Below are positions 1 to 7,976 of a stretch of 27,902 bases of DNA, one piece after another; within the stretch, counting starts at the first letter, position 1; every line of letters starts with the position of its first letter. The notes beneath the pieces are model-generated. The model did no database searches. It had not been told where the DNA came from and saw only the letters and a program-made list of their open reading frames with translations. The DNA comes from a virus. The DNA lies in the IMG/VR virus record IMGVR_UViG_3300027971_002843, positions 1-27,902 of that record; one strand, given 5' to 3'. The position numbers and the translations under genes were made by a program.

Positions 1-1
1 A

Positions 2-319
2 TTAGGACTAGACGATAAAACTGAACCTATGCTCAAAGATGCCAACGAGTTAGATTATCAACAACTTGGCTCCGATGGACTAGTGATTAATTTAAGTTGC
101 CATAATATCAAAGGACTATCATGGTTGAATAATATCCCCAACGGTACTATAGTTGTGCTCCAGGCTCGCAACTGTGATCCAGGTGCTGTTAATCAATACA
201 AAAATTTTAAAGAATTTGATCAGGCATTACCTATTGCTAAAACTCTATATCAAAACACACTTGAATTAACAGACCCAGATGGACCGTATGAAGAATATAT
301 GAAAATTGGAGTTGTATAA
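2..319 (+). CDS. C-terminal end of a SAM methyltransferase-like phage protein (partial at left edge)
   Basis: The reading frame is open from base 2, so the first ATG at 29 is probably internal and the gene begins outside the window. About 105 residues are visible. A segment reading roughly NLSCHNIKGLSWLNNIP, then GTIVVLQARN, and a C-terminus ending in a YMKIG-like strand resemble the last part of class I SAM methyltransferase-like proteins found in T4-like cyanophages and pelagiphages, where a 'W..NIP.GT.V.LQ' stretch and a final beta strand are typical. The SAM-binding motif I would lie upstream and cannot be checked, so the family is judged from the C-terminal pattern only. The substrate is unknown. 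A short frame (312-419) overlaps its stop. Confidence 0.5.
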   Translation, partial: LGLDDKTEPMLKDANELDYQQLGSDGLVINLSCHNIKGLSWLNNIPNGTIVVLQARNCDPGAVNQYKNFKEFDQALPIAKTLYQNTLELTDPDGPYEEYMKIGVV

Positions 320-419
320 AACACCTACCTTAGGACCTTATGGTCACGGTGTGCCCGGCTGCTGGGCTAAAATATATAGGAGTCGTGCCCTGGAATGTAT
401 TTTTAAAGTGAGCAATTAA
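312..419 (+). CDS. Possible mini-ORF overlapping the end of the preceding gene
   Basis: Between the end of the methyltransferase-like gene and the radical SAM gene, frame 3 stays open from a TTG at 306 or 312 to a TAA at 417-419, giving 35-37 codons. The predicted peptide contains PTLGPYGHGVPGCWAKIY and ends IFKVSN; the Gly/Pro/Trp/Cys-rich composition looks protein-like. There is no ATG; the TTG at 312 has GGAG only 1-2 bases upstream, too close for a good ribosome site. The same bases could instead fold as RNA: ACACC (321-325) can pair with GGTGT (348-352) around an inner GACC/GGTC hairpin, and GCCC/GGGC follows. A different 23-codon ATG frame (340-411) also exists. I cannot decide between coding and structured RNA. 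Confidence 0.22.
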   Translation: MYKTPTLGPYGHGVPGCWAKIYRSRALECIFKVSN

Positions 420-435
420 CATCTATAAATAGAAA

Positions 436-1335
436 ATGATAAAATCAGATCAAGTAAATCTTAATATTTTCTATGGATTTAAATGCAATTATAGTTGTGA
501 TGGGTGTATCTCAAATTCAAATTTAGCTAAATCTGATCAAGACCCTGATCTCACTGATATAATAAAAACTATACCTATATTAGCTGATTTGTTTAATGTA
601 ACGGGCATGATAACTTTACTCGGCGGTGAACCACTGTATTATTGGGATGAGCGGATTGTGCCAATTGCAATGGAGTGTAATAAATATTTTCCAAATACAC
701 TAATTAATGTTTTTACCAATGGACAATTGTTGGGGAAAAATCAAAAAAAAGTATTTGAACTAAGTGACAAAATTGATAAATTTTCACTGACAATTACTGA
801 TCATCTAAATACCGAAGAATTAAAAAACACTACTCCAGGAAAAAAGTGGAGGGAGAGTATTAATAGATTTTTAAATCACAAACAAATCGTAAAAATACAC
901 AACGAACATTATCATATAAAAGATAACATCAATGCCAATATTTATATTTCAACCCCAGACAGCAATTCTTGGAAAAATATTTACAAAACTACAATAGATG
1001 GAAAAATCAAACCATTTGCAACCAATGATCCAGAAGGGTCAATGAGGTATGGATGTATTTCAAATAATATATGTTCTATGGTTCGCGGAACAAAATTATA
1101 TAAATGCACACAATTAGCTACACTAGAAAATGGATTGAGAGCCAAAAATCAACTTGATGATCCGGACTGGAAAAAATATCTTTCTTATGCACCAGTAGAT
1201 TTGTTAAATATTGATAAATCTACATTAACAAATTTTATCGATACTTATGCCAAACCTATTGACATGTGTGACATGTGTTCAAATAATCCTACTAGGGGGG
1301 AACCAAGGCAATATAACATGATTTTTAAAAATTAA
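436..1335 (+). CDS. Radical SAM protein with SPASM-like C-terminal cysteines
   Basis: A 299-residue protein. The N-terminus has the radical SAM CX3CX2C motif (C17, C21, C24 in KCNYSCDGC), the ligands for the [4Fe-4S] cluster that cleaves S-adenosylmethionine. GGEP at 63-66 is the usual SAM-amine binding motif. Further cysteines at 207, 213, 224, 278 and 281 suggest one extra auxiliary cluster of the SPASM/twitch kind, found in enzymes that modify peptides, proteins or sugars. The substrate cannot be read from sequence. It does not carry the QueE-type N-terminus. No Shine-Dalgarno sequence precedes the ATG; instead TATAAATA sits at 424-431. It overlaps the next gene by one base (TAATG), so the two are translationally coupled. 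Confidence 0.75.
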   Translation: MIKSDQVNLNIFYGFKCNYSCDGCISNSNLAKSDQDPDLTDIIKTIPILADLFNVTGMITLLGGEPLYYWDERIVPIAMECNKYFPNTLINVFTNGQLLGKNQKKVFELSDKIDKFSLTITDHLNTEELKNTTPGKKWRESINRFLNHKQIVKIHNEHYHIKDNINANIYISTPDSNSWKNIYKTTIDGKIKPFATNDPEGSMRYGCISNNICSMVRGTKLYKCTQLATLENGLRAKNQLDDPDWKKYLSYAPVDLLNIDKSTLTNFIDTYAKPIDMCDMCSNNPTRGEPRQYNMIFKN

Positions 1336-2402
1336 TGAAAAACATGCTGGTACCATTGCCTGTAGAAGGAACACAAAATAACATTCCTTCTTTTCCGGGG
1401 TATGAATGGGTTAAAAAGTTACCCAATAAACGAATATATTTTGCGTTGTTTCAAAGTTGGGTTGATATACACGATCTCCCCAACGGCTATGATTATTACA
1501 TTGTAAGTTTTCATTTAGAAGTATCTAATTTGCACTGGCTTAAACAACAAAAAGTTTCTGGTCCAATTATTGTGTTATTTGATGGTGGTCCCTGCAATTT
1601 AAAATTACCCGGGGTGTATTTTTTACCATTTTATTATTGGCATTATCAACTACAACAAATGCAAGATTGGTTTGGCGTAAAAGAAAAATCAAAACCTACC
1701 TATAAATTTAGTACGGTGTGTAATCGTATTAGTCAAAGCAAAGTATGGATAACAACCAAATTATTAGAAACTGCGAGAGAATCATCATTGATTGTATTAA
1801 ATTCTTGGCTCGAAGAAAAAAATGTTCATGGATGGCAAGCAACTGGCAATGCAACATTAGACCAACTGACACAGGTGTTCCGTGATTGTTATTTTGGTCA
1901 AGAAATAAAAATTGACGACTTTGAAAATGCAACTCAAAACAAACAAAACATAACCGGGAATCCTTGGCAACCGTTGTATCAAGATTGTGCTATACATTTT
2001 ACCAATGAAAGCTTTCACTATAGCAACATGTTTGAAGATGGACAGCAATATATATGGCCAGGCCCTTTTCTTACCGAGAAAACTTTAAAATGCTTGTTAG
2101 GTGGCACAGCATTTGTTCCAGTTGGGCAATTTGAAACTTATCGTACTTTGAAAAATTTAGGATTACAGTTTGATTATGAGTTTGATACTGCTTGGGATTT
2201 AGATCCTGGTAATTTATCTAGAGCAGAAAGTATTATCAAGTTAATTGATAATTTAAATTATTGTACAATAGATCAATTGTTAATCAAAACAGAACAAAGT
2301 ACCAAATATAACCAAAACCATATTGTATCTGGAAAATTTTTTAATCACTGTGAGCAAAAAAATAACGAGTCAATTGCCCAAATCTTCAAATTAATCCGTT
2401 GA
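1335..2402 (+). CDS. Glycosyltransferase-like phage protein, function unknown
   Basis: A 355-residue protein starting at the ATG that overlaps the radical SAM stop. I do not recognise a firm family in the N-terminal two thirds. The C-terminal third has the pattern GPFLTEKTLKCLLGGTAFVP followed by a QF.TYRTLKNLG segment. This resembles the '(I/L)TEKT.K.+..G.PF+..G' block that recurs in GT10-like glycosyltransferases and in many large-phage proteins, where it forms part of a nucleotide-sugar binding fold. The role is therefore inferred as transferase-like. Coupling to the radical SAM gene suggests both act on one substrate. The gene is AT-rich like its upstream neighbour. Confidence 0.4.
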   Translation: MKNMLVPLPVEGTQNNIPSFPGYEWVKKLPNKRIYFALFQSWVDIHDLPNGYDYYIVSFHLEVSNLHWLKQQKVSGPIIVLFDGGPCNLKLPGVYFLPFYYWHYQLQQMQDWFGVKEKSKPTYKFSTVCNRISQSKVWITTKLLETARESSLIVLNSWLEEKNVHGWQATGNATLDQLTQVFRDCYFGQEIKIDDFENATQNKQNITGNPWQPLYQDCAIHFTNESFHYSNMFEDGQQYIWPGPFLTEKTLKCLLGGTAFVPVGQFETYRTLKNLGLQFDYEFDTAWDLDPGNLSRAESIIKLIDNLNYCTIDQLLIKTEQSTKYNQNHIVSGKFFNHCEQKNNESIAQIFKLIR

Positions 2403-2426
2403 CTTTCTAACACAATACTGTATAAT
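2399..2426 (+). promoter_or_regulatory. Sigma-70-type promoter for the DsbA-like gene
   Basis: TTGACT at 2399-2404 and a perfect TATAAT at 2421-2426 with a 16-base spacer. The -35 box overlaps the stop of the preceding gene. An AGGAGAA ribosome site follows before the ATG at 2452. TACT/AGTA flank the -10 as a short inverted repeat. Confidence 0.65.
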
Positions 2427-2451
2427 AGTAAAACTTAATCAGGAGAATTAC

Positions 2452-2715
2452 ATGTCTAACAACAGAACTTTTAGCGGTGCAGAACAAGCCAAACTTACTC
2501 AAGTGATCAACGAAGGCATGCAGGTCATGATGGAAATTGAAACCTTAACTGGTGGCCTTAATGACACTGTTAAAGCTATTGCTGAAGAAATGGATATCAA
2601 ACCCAACATTCTCAAGAAAGCCATTAAACTAGCACACAAATCAGAATTTGGTCGCGAACAACAGGATCACGAATTGCTAGAAACAATTTTGACCAGTGTA
2701 GGTAAGACGCTATAA
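2452..2715 (+). CDS. dsbA: DsbA-like double-stranded DNA-binding protein (late transcription)
   Basis: An 87-residue, mostly helical protein. T4 DsbA is 89 residues and binds double-stranded DNA near late promoters to assist late transcription. The C-terminal half (AIAEEMDIKPNILKKAIKLA, then HKSEF) matches the layout of DsbA-like proteins of T4-type phages: a helix, a '+..N++++' turn and a second helix like the recognition part of a helix-turn-helix, followed by an acidic tail helix. The N-terminal half is a coiled-coil-like helix. It has its own promoter, a clear AGGAGAA ribosome site, and is followed by a structured leader and the replication genes. Assignment rests on size and pattern, not on alignment. 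Confidence 0.55.
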   Translation: MSNNRTFSGAEQAKLTQVINEGMQVMMEIETLTGGLNDTVKAIAEEMDIKPNILKKAIKLAHKSEFGREQQDHELLETILTSVGKTL

Positions 2716-2797
2716 ATATTGTTTTCAATAACAATCGAGTCGTTCACGTTACGAACATGAATCATGGCTAACCGGCCATAAACGGAGAAAATTTAAT
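2716..2797 (+). promoter_or_regulatory. Structured 82-base leader with possible late-type promoter
   Basis: This gap holds three short inverted repeats: ATTGTT/AACAAT (2718-2735), GTTC/GAAC around ACGTTAC (2742-2756) and ATGGC/GCCAT (2764-2779). The last hairpin ends four bases before the CGGAG ribosome site (2783-2787) of the next gene. TATAAATA, the T4 late promoter consensus, lies at 2711-2718 across the upstream stop and would start RNA near 2724, placing all or most of these structures in a 5' leader. Whether the hairpins regulate translation is unknown. Confidence 0.35.
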
Positions 2798-3592
2798 ATG
2801 ACTGTAATGTATCAATCTATGACAACGCATTATATCAAAAGAAATTTTGAAAATGTTGTAGATCTTGGATTTAAAAATTTAGTAGTCGGTGGGTGTAGTT
2901 TTACTCACACCTTAGACGAATACGATGTACCAACTACCTGGCCTTACTATTTTCGAGACTTAGCATCACTTAGTAACGTGTTTTCTTGTGCTGTACCAGG
3001 TGCAGGAAACTATTTTATTTCACAAAGTATAATCTGGGGATTAGAAACTAACAAGTTGCAACCGGATGAAACTCTAATAGTAGTAATGTGGTCAGGGCAC
3101 GATCGAGAAGATGAGATCTTTTCATCTGATGTAATTGATAGTGATTGTAATTTTGTATATCAGTTTACAGACAAAGTTTTCCACGGTTCAACCGGAGGAG
3201 AAAATCGAAACGGTGATGGCAATACACAGTGGTTCGGCTATCGAGACATCCACAAATACAAAAGTTTTGAATCAAGGGCCGTGGAAAACGCAATCTGGAA
3301 AATTGGATTAAAACGATACCTTGACGCCTTGGGATATCAATCAATATTTGTTAATTTTTTAGATCCTGCTTTTCCGAGTAGAACAAATGATTTTGATATT
3401 GTTAAATTCTTGCCCGACCCTATTAAAACAACGTATAATTCCATTATGGATCCTGTGCAGGACATATATAGTTTTTGTTTGAAAAGACTGTTACTTAGTG
3501 ACGATGACTTTCATCCATCGCCTGACGGATATCTTGCGTGGACAAAAGATGTATTACTGCCCTACTGTAAAAATAAATTTAATAAACAATGA
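2798..3592 (+). CDS. SGNH/GDSL-hydrolase-like protein
   Basis: A 264-residue protein with the blocks of the SGNH hydrolase fold: VGGCSFT (31-36, candidate nucleophile Ser34 in place of GDS), GAGN (68-71, oxyanion-hole Gly and Asn), and the C-terminal DDFHPSPDGY with the Asp237-X-His239 pair. SGNH enzymes hydrolyse esters, including acetyl groups on sugars. T4-like phages of aquatic bacteria often carry such proteins, with roles mostly unproven. The start is supported by CGGAG ten bases upstream. The stop overlaps the DNA polymerase start (ATGA), tying its translation to replication genes, though a glycan or capsid-decoration role is just as plausible. Confidence 0.65.
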   Translation: MTVMYQSMTTHYIKRNFENVVDLGFKNLVVGGCSFTHTLDEYDVPTTWPYYFRDLASLSNVFSCAVPGAGNYFISQSIIWGLETNKLQPDETLIVVMWSGHDREDEIFSSDVIDSDCNFVYQFTDKVFHGSTGGENRNGDGNTQWFGYRDIHKYKSFESRAVENAIWKIGLKRYLDALGYQSIFVNFLDPAFPSRTNDFDIVKFLPDPIKTTYNSIMDPVQDIYSFCLKRLLLSDDDFHPSPDGYLAWTKDVLLPYCKNKFNKQ

Positions 3593-6246
3593 GTTATATC
3601 GACGCACTATTTGATCGTGAACACGATCGTATTCATGTAGTTGAAAGGAGAGATGGCAAGAGGTGCTATCAAGAATATCCGGCTAACTATGTTTTTTATT
3701 ACGAGGATCCTCGTGGTAAATTCCTAAGCCTATTTGGCACACCTGTAAGCAGATTCAGTACACGCAACAACAAAGAGTTTCGCAAAGAAATTCGCATACA
3801 GTCTGGCAAGCAACTGTATGAAAGTGATATCAATCCAATTTTTCGTTGTTTAGAAGAAAACTACAAAGGGCAAGATGGTCCTCGATTAAACGTAGCGTTC
3901 TTTGACATTGAAGTAGACTTTGATCCAGAACGTGGCTTCTCCCCAACAACTGATCCATTTAATGCTATCACTGCTATTAGTGTCTATCTGCAATGGCTAG
4001 AGCAAATGGTCACCTTGGTTGTTCCGCCCAAGCACATGAGTCGCGAAACTGCAGACGAAATTGCTAAAGAGTTTGAAAACTGTATCATCTTTGAACGTGA
4101 AGATGAAATGTTAAAAACATTCTTGGATCTTATTGAAGACGCCGATGCAATATCTGGTTGGAACAGTGAGGGCTATGATATACCTTACACAGTAAATCGC
4201 GTTACCAGGATCCTTAGTAAAGACGACACACGCAGATTCTGCTTGTGGAATCAGTATCCCAAGAAACGTACATTTGAACGTTTTGGTGCTGAGAATGAAA
4301 CCTATGATTTGATTGGTCGTGTGCATATGGACTATATGCAACTGTATCGCAAGTACACATACGAAGAACGTCACAGTTATAGTTTAGATGCCATTGCTGA
4401 ATACGAACTCCAAGAAACTAAAACAGTTTTTGAAGGTACCTTGGATCAACTGTACAATCAAAACTTTAAAAAGTTTATCGAGTATAACAGACAAGATACA
4501 ATGATTTTGGCCAAGCTAGATAAGAAACTAAAGTTCTTGGATCTAGCTAATACACTGGCACATGAAAATACTGTACTACTACAAACTACTATGGGTGCTG
4601 TGGCTGTGACCGAGCAGGCCATTATCAACGAAGCACACGAACGTGGCATGGTTGTGCCAAATCGTAAAGAACGCTACAGTGACGAAGACACACAGGCTGC
4701 GGGTGCGTATGTTGCGTTTCCAAAGAAAGGCATACACGAGTATGTAGGCAGTATAGACATCAACTCATTATATCCCAGTGCCATTAGAGCACTTAACATG
4801 GGTCCAGAAACCATTGTGGGACAACTCCGTCCTATTATGACTGATCGTTATATCGGTGATAAGATGCGAAGTGGTAGCTCATTTGCCGGTGCATGGGAAG
4901 GCCTGTTTGGCAGTTTAGAATACGAAGCAGTAATGGCCACAGAGCCGGGCACAGAGATTACTATAGACTGGAAAGATGGTGAAGAGAGTGTACACAGTGC
5001 CGCCGATGTATGGAAGATAATTTTTGATAACAATAATCCATGGATGCTTACAGCCAACGGAACTATCTTTACCTATGAAAAAGAAGCAGTTATTCCGGGA
5101 CTGTTAAAACGCTGGTACGCTGAGCGTAAAGAAATGCAGGCCAAATTGAAAGAGTGTAAAAATGCAGAAGATGAAGAATATTGGGACAAGCGTCAGCTTG
5201 TTAAAAAGATTAACCTTAACAGTCTGTATGGTGCTATTCTTAACCCTGGTTGTAGGTTCTTTGATAAGCGTATTGGTCAGTCTACAACCCTTACTGGTCG
5301 TGCCATTGCCAAGCACATGGATGCTTATGTAAACGAATGTATTACAGGTAAGTATGATCACGTGGGCGAAGCAATCATTTATGGTGACACTGATTCTTGT
5401 TACTTTACCGCTTATCCTGTGCTACAAAAAGAAATAGAAGCAGGCAACATGACCTGGAGTCGTGAAATTGCTGTACAACTGTATAACAGTATTGCCGATC
5501 AAGTCAACGAATCGTTTCCGGGCTTTATGGAACAGGCATTCCATGTGCCCAGAGAAATGGGCGATGTAATCCGAGGTGGTCGAGAGCTTGTGGCCAGCAA
5601 AGGTTTGTTTATTACCAAGAAGCGTTATGCTGTCATGTATTACGACAAAGAAAACAAGCGTGTAGACACACATGGAAGTCCTGGCAAAGTAAAAGCCATG
5701 GGGCTTGATCTTAAACGCAGTGATACTCCCAAGGTCATCCAAGAGTTCTTGAGTAAAATCTTAGATGAAGTGCTGATCGGCACAAGCCGCGAAGACATTA
5801 TTGAAAAGATTCGTGAATTCAAATATATCTTTAAGGAACGCCCGGGTTGGGAGAAAGGTAGTCCCAAGCGTGTAAACAATCTAACCAAGTATGGCAAAGA
5901 AGAAGAACGCCTAGGCAAAGCCAACATGCCCGGACATGTCCGTGCGGCACTTAACTGGAACAATCTACGCAGGATGAACGGTGACAAGTATTCAATGCAG
6001 ATTGTTGATGGCATGAAAACTATTGTATGTAAGCTCAAGAGTAATCCATTGGGTTGGACCAGCATAGGTTATCCTACAGATGAAACACACTTGCCGCAAT
6101 GGTTTAAAGAACTTCCGTTTGCTGACAGCGAAATGGAAGCCACAGTGGTAGATCAAAAGTTAGATAATTTGTTGGGTGTATTGGAGTGGGATCTGGCCAG
6201 TGCTACTAATACTGAAAATACTTTCCAGTCTTTATTTGAGTGGTGA
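3589..6246 (+). CDS. 43: Family B DNA polymerase, T4 gp43 type
   Basis: Replicative DNA polymerase with 3'-5' exonuclease, 885 residues (T4 gp43 is 898). The exonuclease motifs are visible: FFDIEVDF (Exo I), ISGWNSEGYDIPY (Exo II) and EYNRQDTMIL (Exo III). The polymerase motifs are complete: DINSLYPSAI (motif A), KKINLNSLYGAI (motif B) and IYGDTDSCYF (motif C with both catalytic aspartates), then KKRYAVMY (KKRY motif). The C-terminus ends in LFEW; a short hydrophobic tail is where T4 polymerase contacts the sliding clamp. No intein or split is seen, unlike some phage polymerase genes. It overlaps the upstream gene by four bases and is followed one base later by the next ATG. Confidence 0.97.
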   Translation: MSYIDALFDREHDRIHVVERRDGKRCYQEYPANYVFYYEDPRGKFLSLFGTPVSRFSTRNNKEFRKEIRIQSGKQLYESDINPIFRCLEENYKGQDGPRLNVAFFDIEVDFDPERGFSPTTDPFNAITAISVYLQWLEQMVTLVVPPKHMSRETADEIAKEFENCIIFEREDEMLKTFLDLIEDADAISGWNSEGYDIPYTVNRVTRILSKDDTRRFCLWNQYPKKRTFERFGAENETYDLIGRVHMDYMQLYRKYTYEERHSYSLDAIAEYELQETKTVFEGTLDQLYNQNFKKFIEYNRQDTMILAKLDKKLKFLDLANTLAHENTVLLQTTMGAVAVTEQAIINEAHERGMVVPNRKERYSDEDTQAAGAYVAFPKKGIHEYVGSIDINSLYPSAIRALNMGPETIVGQLRPIMTDRYIGDKMRSGSSFAGAWEGLFGSLEYEAVMATEPGTEITIDWKDGEESVHSAADVWKIIFDNNNPWMLTANGTIFTYEKEAVIPGLLKRWYAERKEMQAKLKECKNAEDEEYWDKRQLVKKINLNSLYGAILNPGCRFFDKRIGQSTTLTGRAIAKHMDAYVNECITGKYDHVGEAIIYGDTDSCYFTAYPVLQKEIEAGNMTWSREIAVQLYNSIADQVNESFPGFMEQAFHVPREMGDVIRGGRELVASKGLFITKKRYAVMYYDKENKRVDTHGSPGKVKAMGLDLKRSDTPKVIQEFLSKILDEVLIGTSREDIIEKIREFKYIFKERPGWEKGSPKRVNNLTKYGKEEERLGKANMPGHVRAALNWNNLRRMNGDKYSMQIVDGMKTIVCKLKSNPLGWTSIGYPTDETHLPQWFKELPFADSEMEATVVDQKLDNLLGVLEWDLASATNTENTFQSLFEW

Positions 6247-6247
6247 T

Positions 6248-7219
6248 ATGAAACTAAGCGAGCTGGTTGCCTATAAAAATCAATTGGATCTTCTAAGTGG
6301 TCTCCCTACACGTGATACAGCCAGTCAAGATCTTGATCATATTATATATACTGTAGACACCCGGAAGCTACAGGTATCGGATCAGTTATTAACACATAAA
6401 AATAACCTGATTCAGACCTTTGATTTATTTGAACAAGCATTAGATAGTCTAAAACAACAACTTAATGCCATGATAAACGAAGCTGAAAAACCCATGTTTC
6501 AGCAAAGTTACAGTTTATATGAAGAATTAAACACACAGATTAATTCAGACCAACTGTATCGAGATAACATTGAGCATGTGTTAAATAGGAGATTAGAAGT
6601 CTCCGAAGAAAATTATCAAATATTCTTAGCCAGGCTCATGACTTACACCAATTGGCAACATGCAGGCATGGTATTACGTCCAGGCAAAGAGTCATTTATC
6701 AATCACATGGTAGCCAATGATCCATTATACATTGTAGATGAAAATTATGATTTAATACAGCCGGCAACAAATCAATTCAATGAACTTTATCAAAATCGCT
6801 TGCGTATTAGTACAGTAAAAGAAGATGCTAGCACACCCTGGCTGATCAAAATACCCGATGGTCAACTGGGCGTGTGTTTTGCATATAACTTTTTTAACTA
6901 CAAACCATTTGAAGTTGTAAAGCAGTACCTGTTTGAAATTTATCAAAAACTTAAACCAGGTGGTACCTTGATTATGACTTTTAATGATTGTGATCGTTAC
7001 AAGGCTGTTATGTTAGTTGAACGGTTTTATGCCGCATATACGCCCGGAAATATGTTGCGAGGTTGGGCCAAACACGTGGGATTTAAAGAAAGTTTTTGCC
7101 ACCACGATGATGGTCCCAACACCTGGATTGAATTACAAAAACCCGGAAAATTAACATCATTACGTGGCGGGCAGGCCTTGGCAAAAATATTACCTAAACC
7201 CGTTGCAGAATCTAAATAA
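6248..7219 (+). CDS. Coiled-coil protein with C-terminal methyltransferase-like domain
   Basis: A 323-residue protein. The ATG at 6248 is chosen because it lies one base after the polymerase stop; an in-frame ATG at 6176 would overlap the polymerase by 71 bases. Residues about 30-125 are charged and heptad-like (coiled coil). The C-terminal part has KPGGTLIMTFND near residue 236, the post-SAM-domain strand-turn-strand typical of class I methyltransferases, but no clear GxGxG motif I, so it may be inactive or bind something else. Similar proteins lie near DNA polymerase in other T4-like phages of aquatic bacteria. Role unknown; location suggests a link with replication or DNA modification. Confidence 0.45.
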   Translation: MKLSELVAYKNQLDLLSGLPTRDTASQDLDHIIYTVDTRKLQVSDQLLTHKNNLIQTFDLFEQALDSLKQQLNAMINEAEKPMFQQSYSLYEELNTQINSDQLYRDNIEHVLNRRLEVSEENYQIFLARLMTYTNWQHAGMVLRPGKESFINHMVANDPLYIVDENYDLIQPATNQFNELYQNRLRISTVKEDASTPWLIKIPDGQLGVCFAYNFFNYKPFEVVKQYLFEIYQKLKPGGTLIMTFNDCDRYKAVMLVERFYAAYTPGNMLRGWAKHVGFKESFCHHDDGPNTWIELQKPGKLTSLRGGQALAKILPKPVAESK

Positions 7220-7231
7220 CCCCTGTATAAT
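7203..7231 (+). promoter_or_regulatory. Promoter for the sliding clamp-dpdA operon
   Basis: TTGCAG at 7203-7208, 17-base spacer, TATAAT at 7226-7231, at the end of the upstream gene. An AGGAGAATTAC block then precedes the ATG at 7254; the same AGGAGAATTAC precedes the DsbA-like gene at 2452. Confidence 0.5.
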
Positions 7232-7253
7232 CAAACAATAAGGAGAATTACCC

Positions 7254-7976
7254 ATGAGAGATCATTTATTAGACCTAGTAGAACACACGCATAAATTGGG
7301 TTGTATTGACCTGGTTAAAATCACAGGCGACGCCAAGTCATCTGAAATCTTTGGTGTTGCCGAGGATCGTAGCGTAGTAGTGGAAGGCAAGTATGCCAAT
7401 CCGGTTCCAGAATTTATTGGTTTGTTCGGCATGCCAAACTTGGCTAAACTTAATATTTTATTAAACTTGCCAGAATATAAAGAAGGTGCAGATCTTAGCG
7501 TTACACGTAAAGATACAGGAGCACCCGACGGTATTAGTTTTCAAAATGCCACAAAGGATTTTAAAAACACCTATCGTTTTATGGCATCAGAGATTGTAAC
7601 CGACAAAGCCAAGACAGTTAAATTTAAAGGTGTTACCTGGCACATTGAATTTGAGCCAACTGTTGCGGCCATCCAGCGTCTTAAGATGCAGGCCAGTGCC
7701 AATGCCGAAGAAGTTAATTTTCAAGCCAAGACCGAAAACGGCGACCTAATGTTTTTCTTTGGCGATCATAGTACACACGCCGGTAACTTTGTATTCCAAC
7801 CCGGTGTAACAGGTACTCTTAAACGTGCTTGGAGTTGGCCAATTAAAACTGTGATTAGTATTCTTGATTTAACTGGTGACAAGGTTATGCGGATTAGTGA
7901 TGATGGTGCGGCACAAATCACTGTTGATTCTGGGTTGGCTACTTACACATATATTATTCCAGCACAAAGCAAGTGA
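7254..7976 (+). CDS. 45: Sliding clamp, T4 gp45 type
   Basis: A 240-residue protein (T4 gp45 is 228), the trimeric ring that tethers the polymerase to DNA and, in T4, activates late transcription. The segment FGMPNLAKLNILLNLPEY near residue 58 and the C-terminal strand AAQITVDSGLATYTYIIPAQ match the gp45 family of T4-like phages. It has its own promoter and a strong AGGAGAA ribosome site. The stop overlaps the GTG start of dpdA (GTGA), an unusual coupling of a processivity clamp to a DNA-modifying enzyme. The T4 neighbours gp44/gp62 (clamp loader) are not in the window. Confidence 0.85.
   Translation: MRDHLLDLVEHTHKLGCIDLVKITGDAKSSEIFGVAEDRSVVVEGKYANPVPEFIGLFGMPNLAKLNILLNLPEYKEGADLSVTRKDTGAPDGISFQNATKDFKNTYRFMASEIVTDKAKTVKFKGVTWHIEFEPTVAAIQRLKMQASANAEEVNFQAKTENGDLMFFFGDHSTHAGNFVFQPGVTGTLKRAWSWPIKTVISILDLTGDKVMRISDDGAAQITVDSGLATYTYIIPAQSK

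Noticed and set aside
436-1335. QueE, the missing radical SAM enzyme of the deazaguanine pathway
   Set aside because: It lacks the QueE N-terminal pattern and is longer, with SPASM-like extra cysteines.
5640-6065. 141-codon open frame on the reverse strand
   Set aside because: It is fully inside the DNA polymerase gene, which has all conserved motifs; no promoter or ribosome site serves it. Other reverse-strand frames are likewise shadows.
6176-6247. Upstream ATG for the coiled-coil/methyltransferase-like gene
   Set aside because: It would overlap the polymerase by 71 bases; the ATG at 6248 directly follows the polymerase stop.
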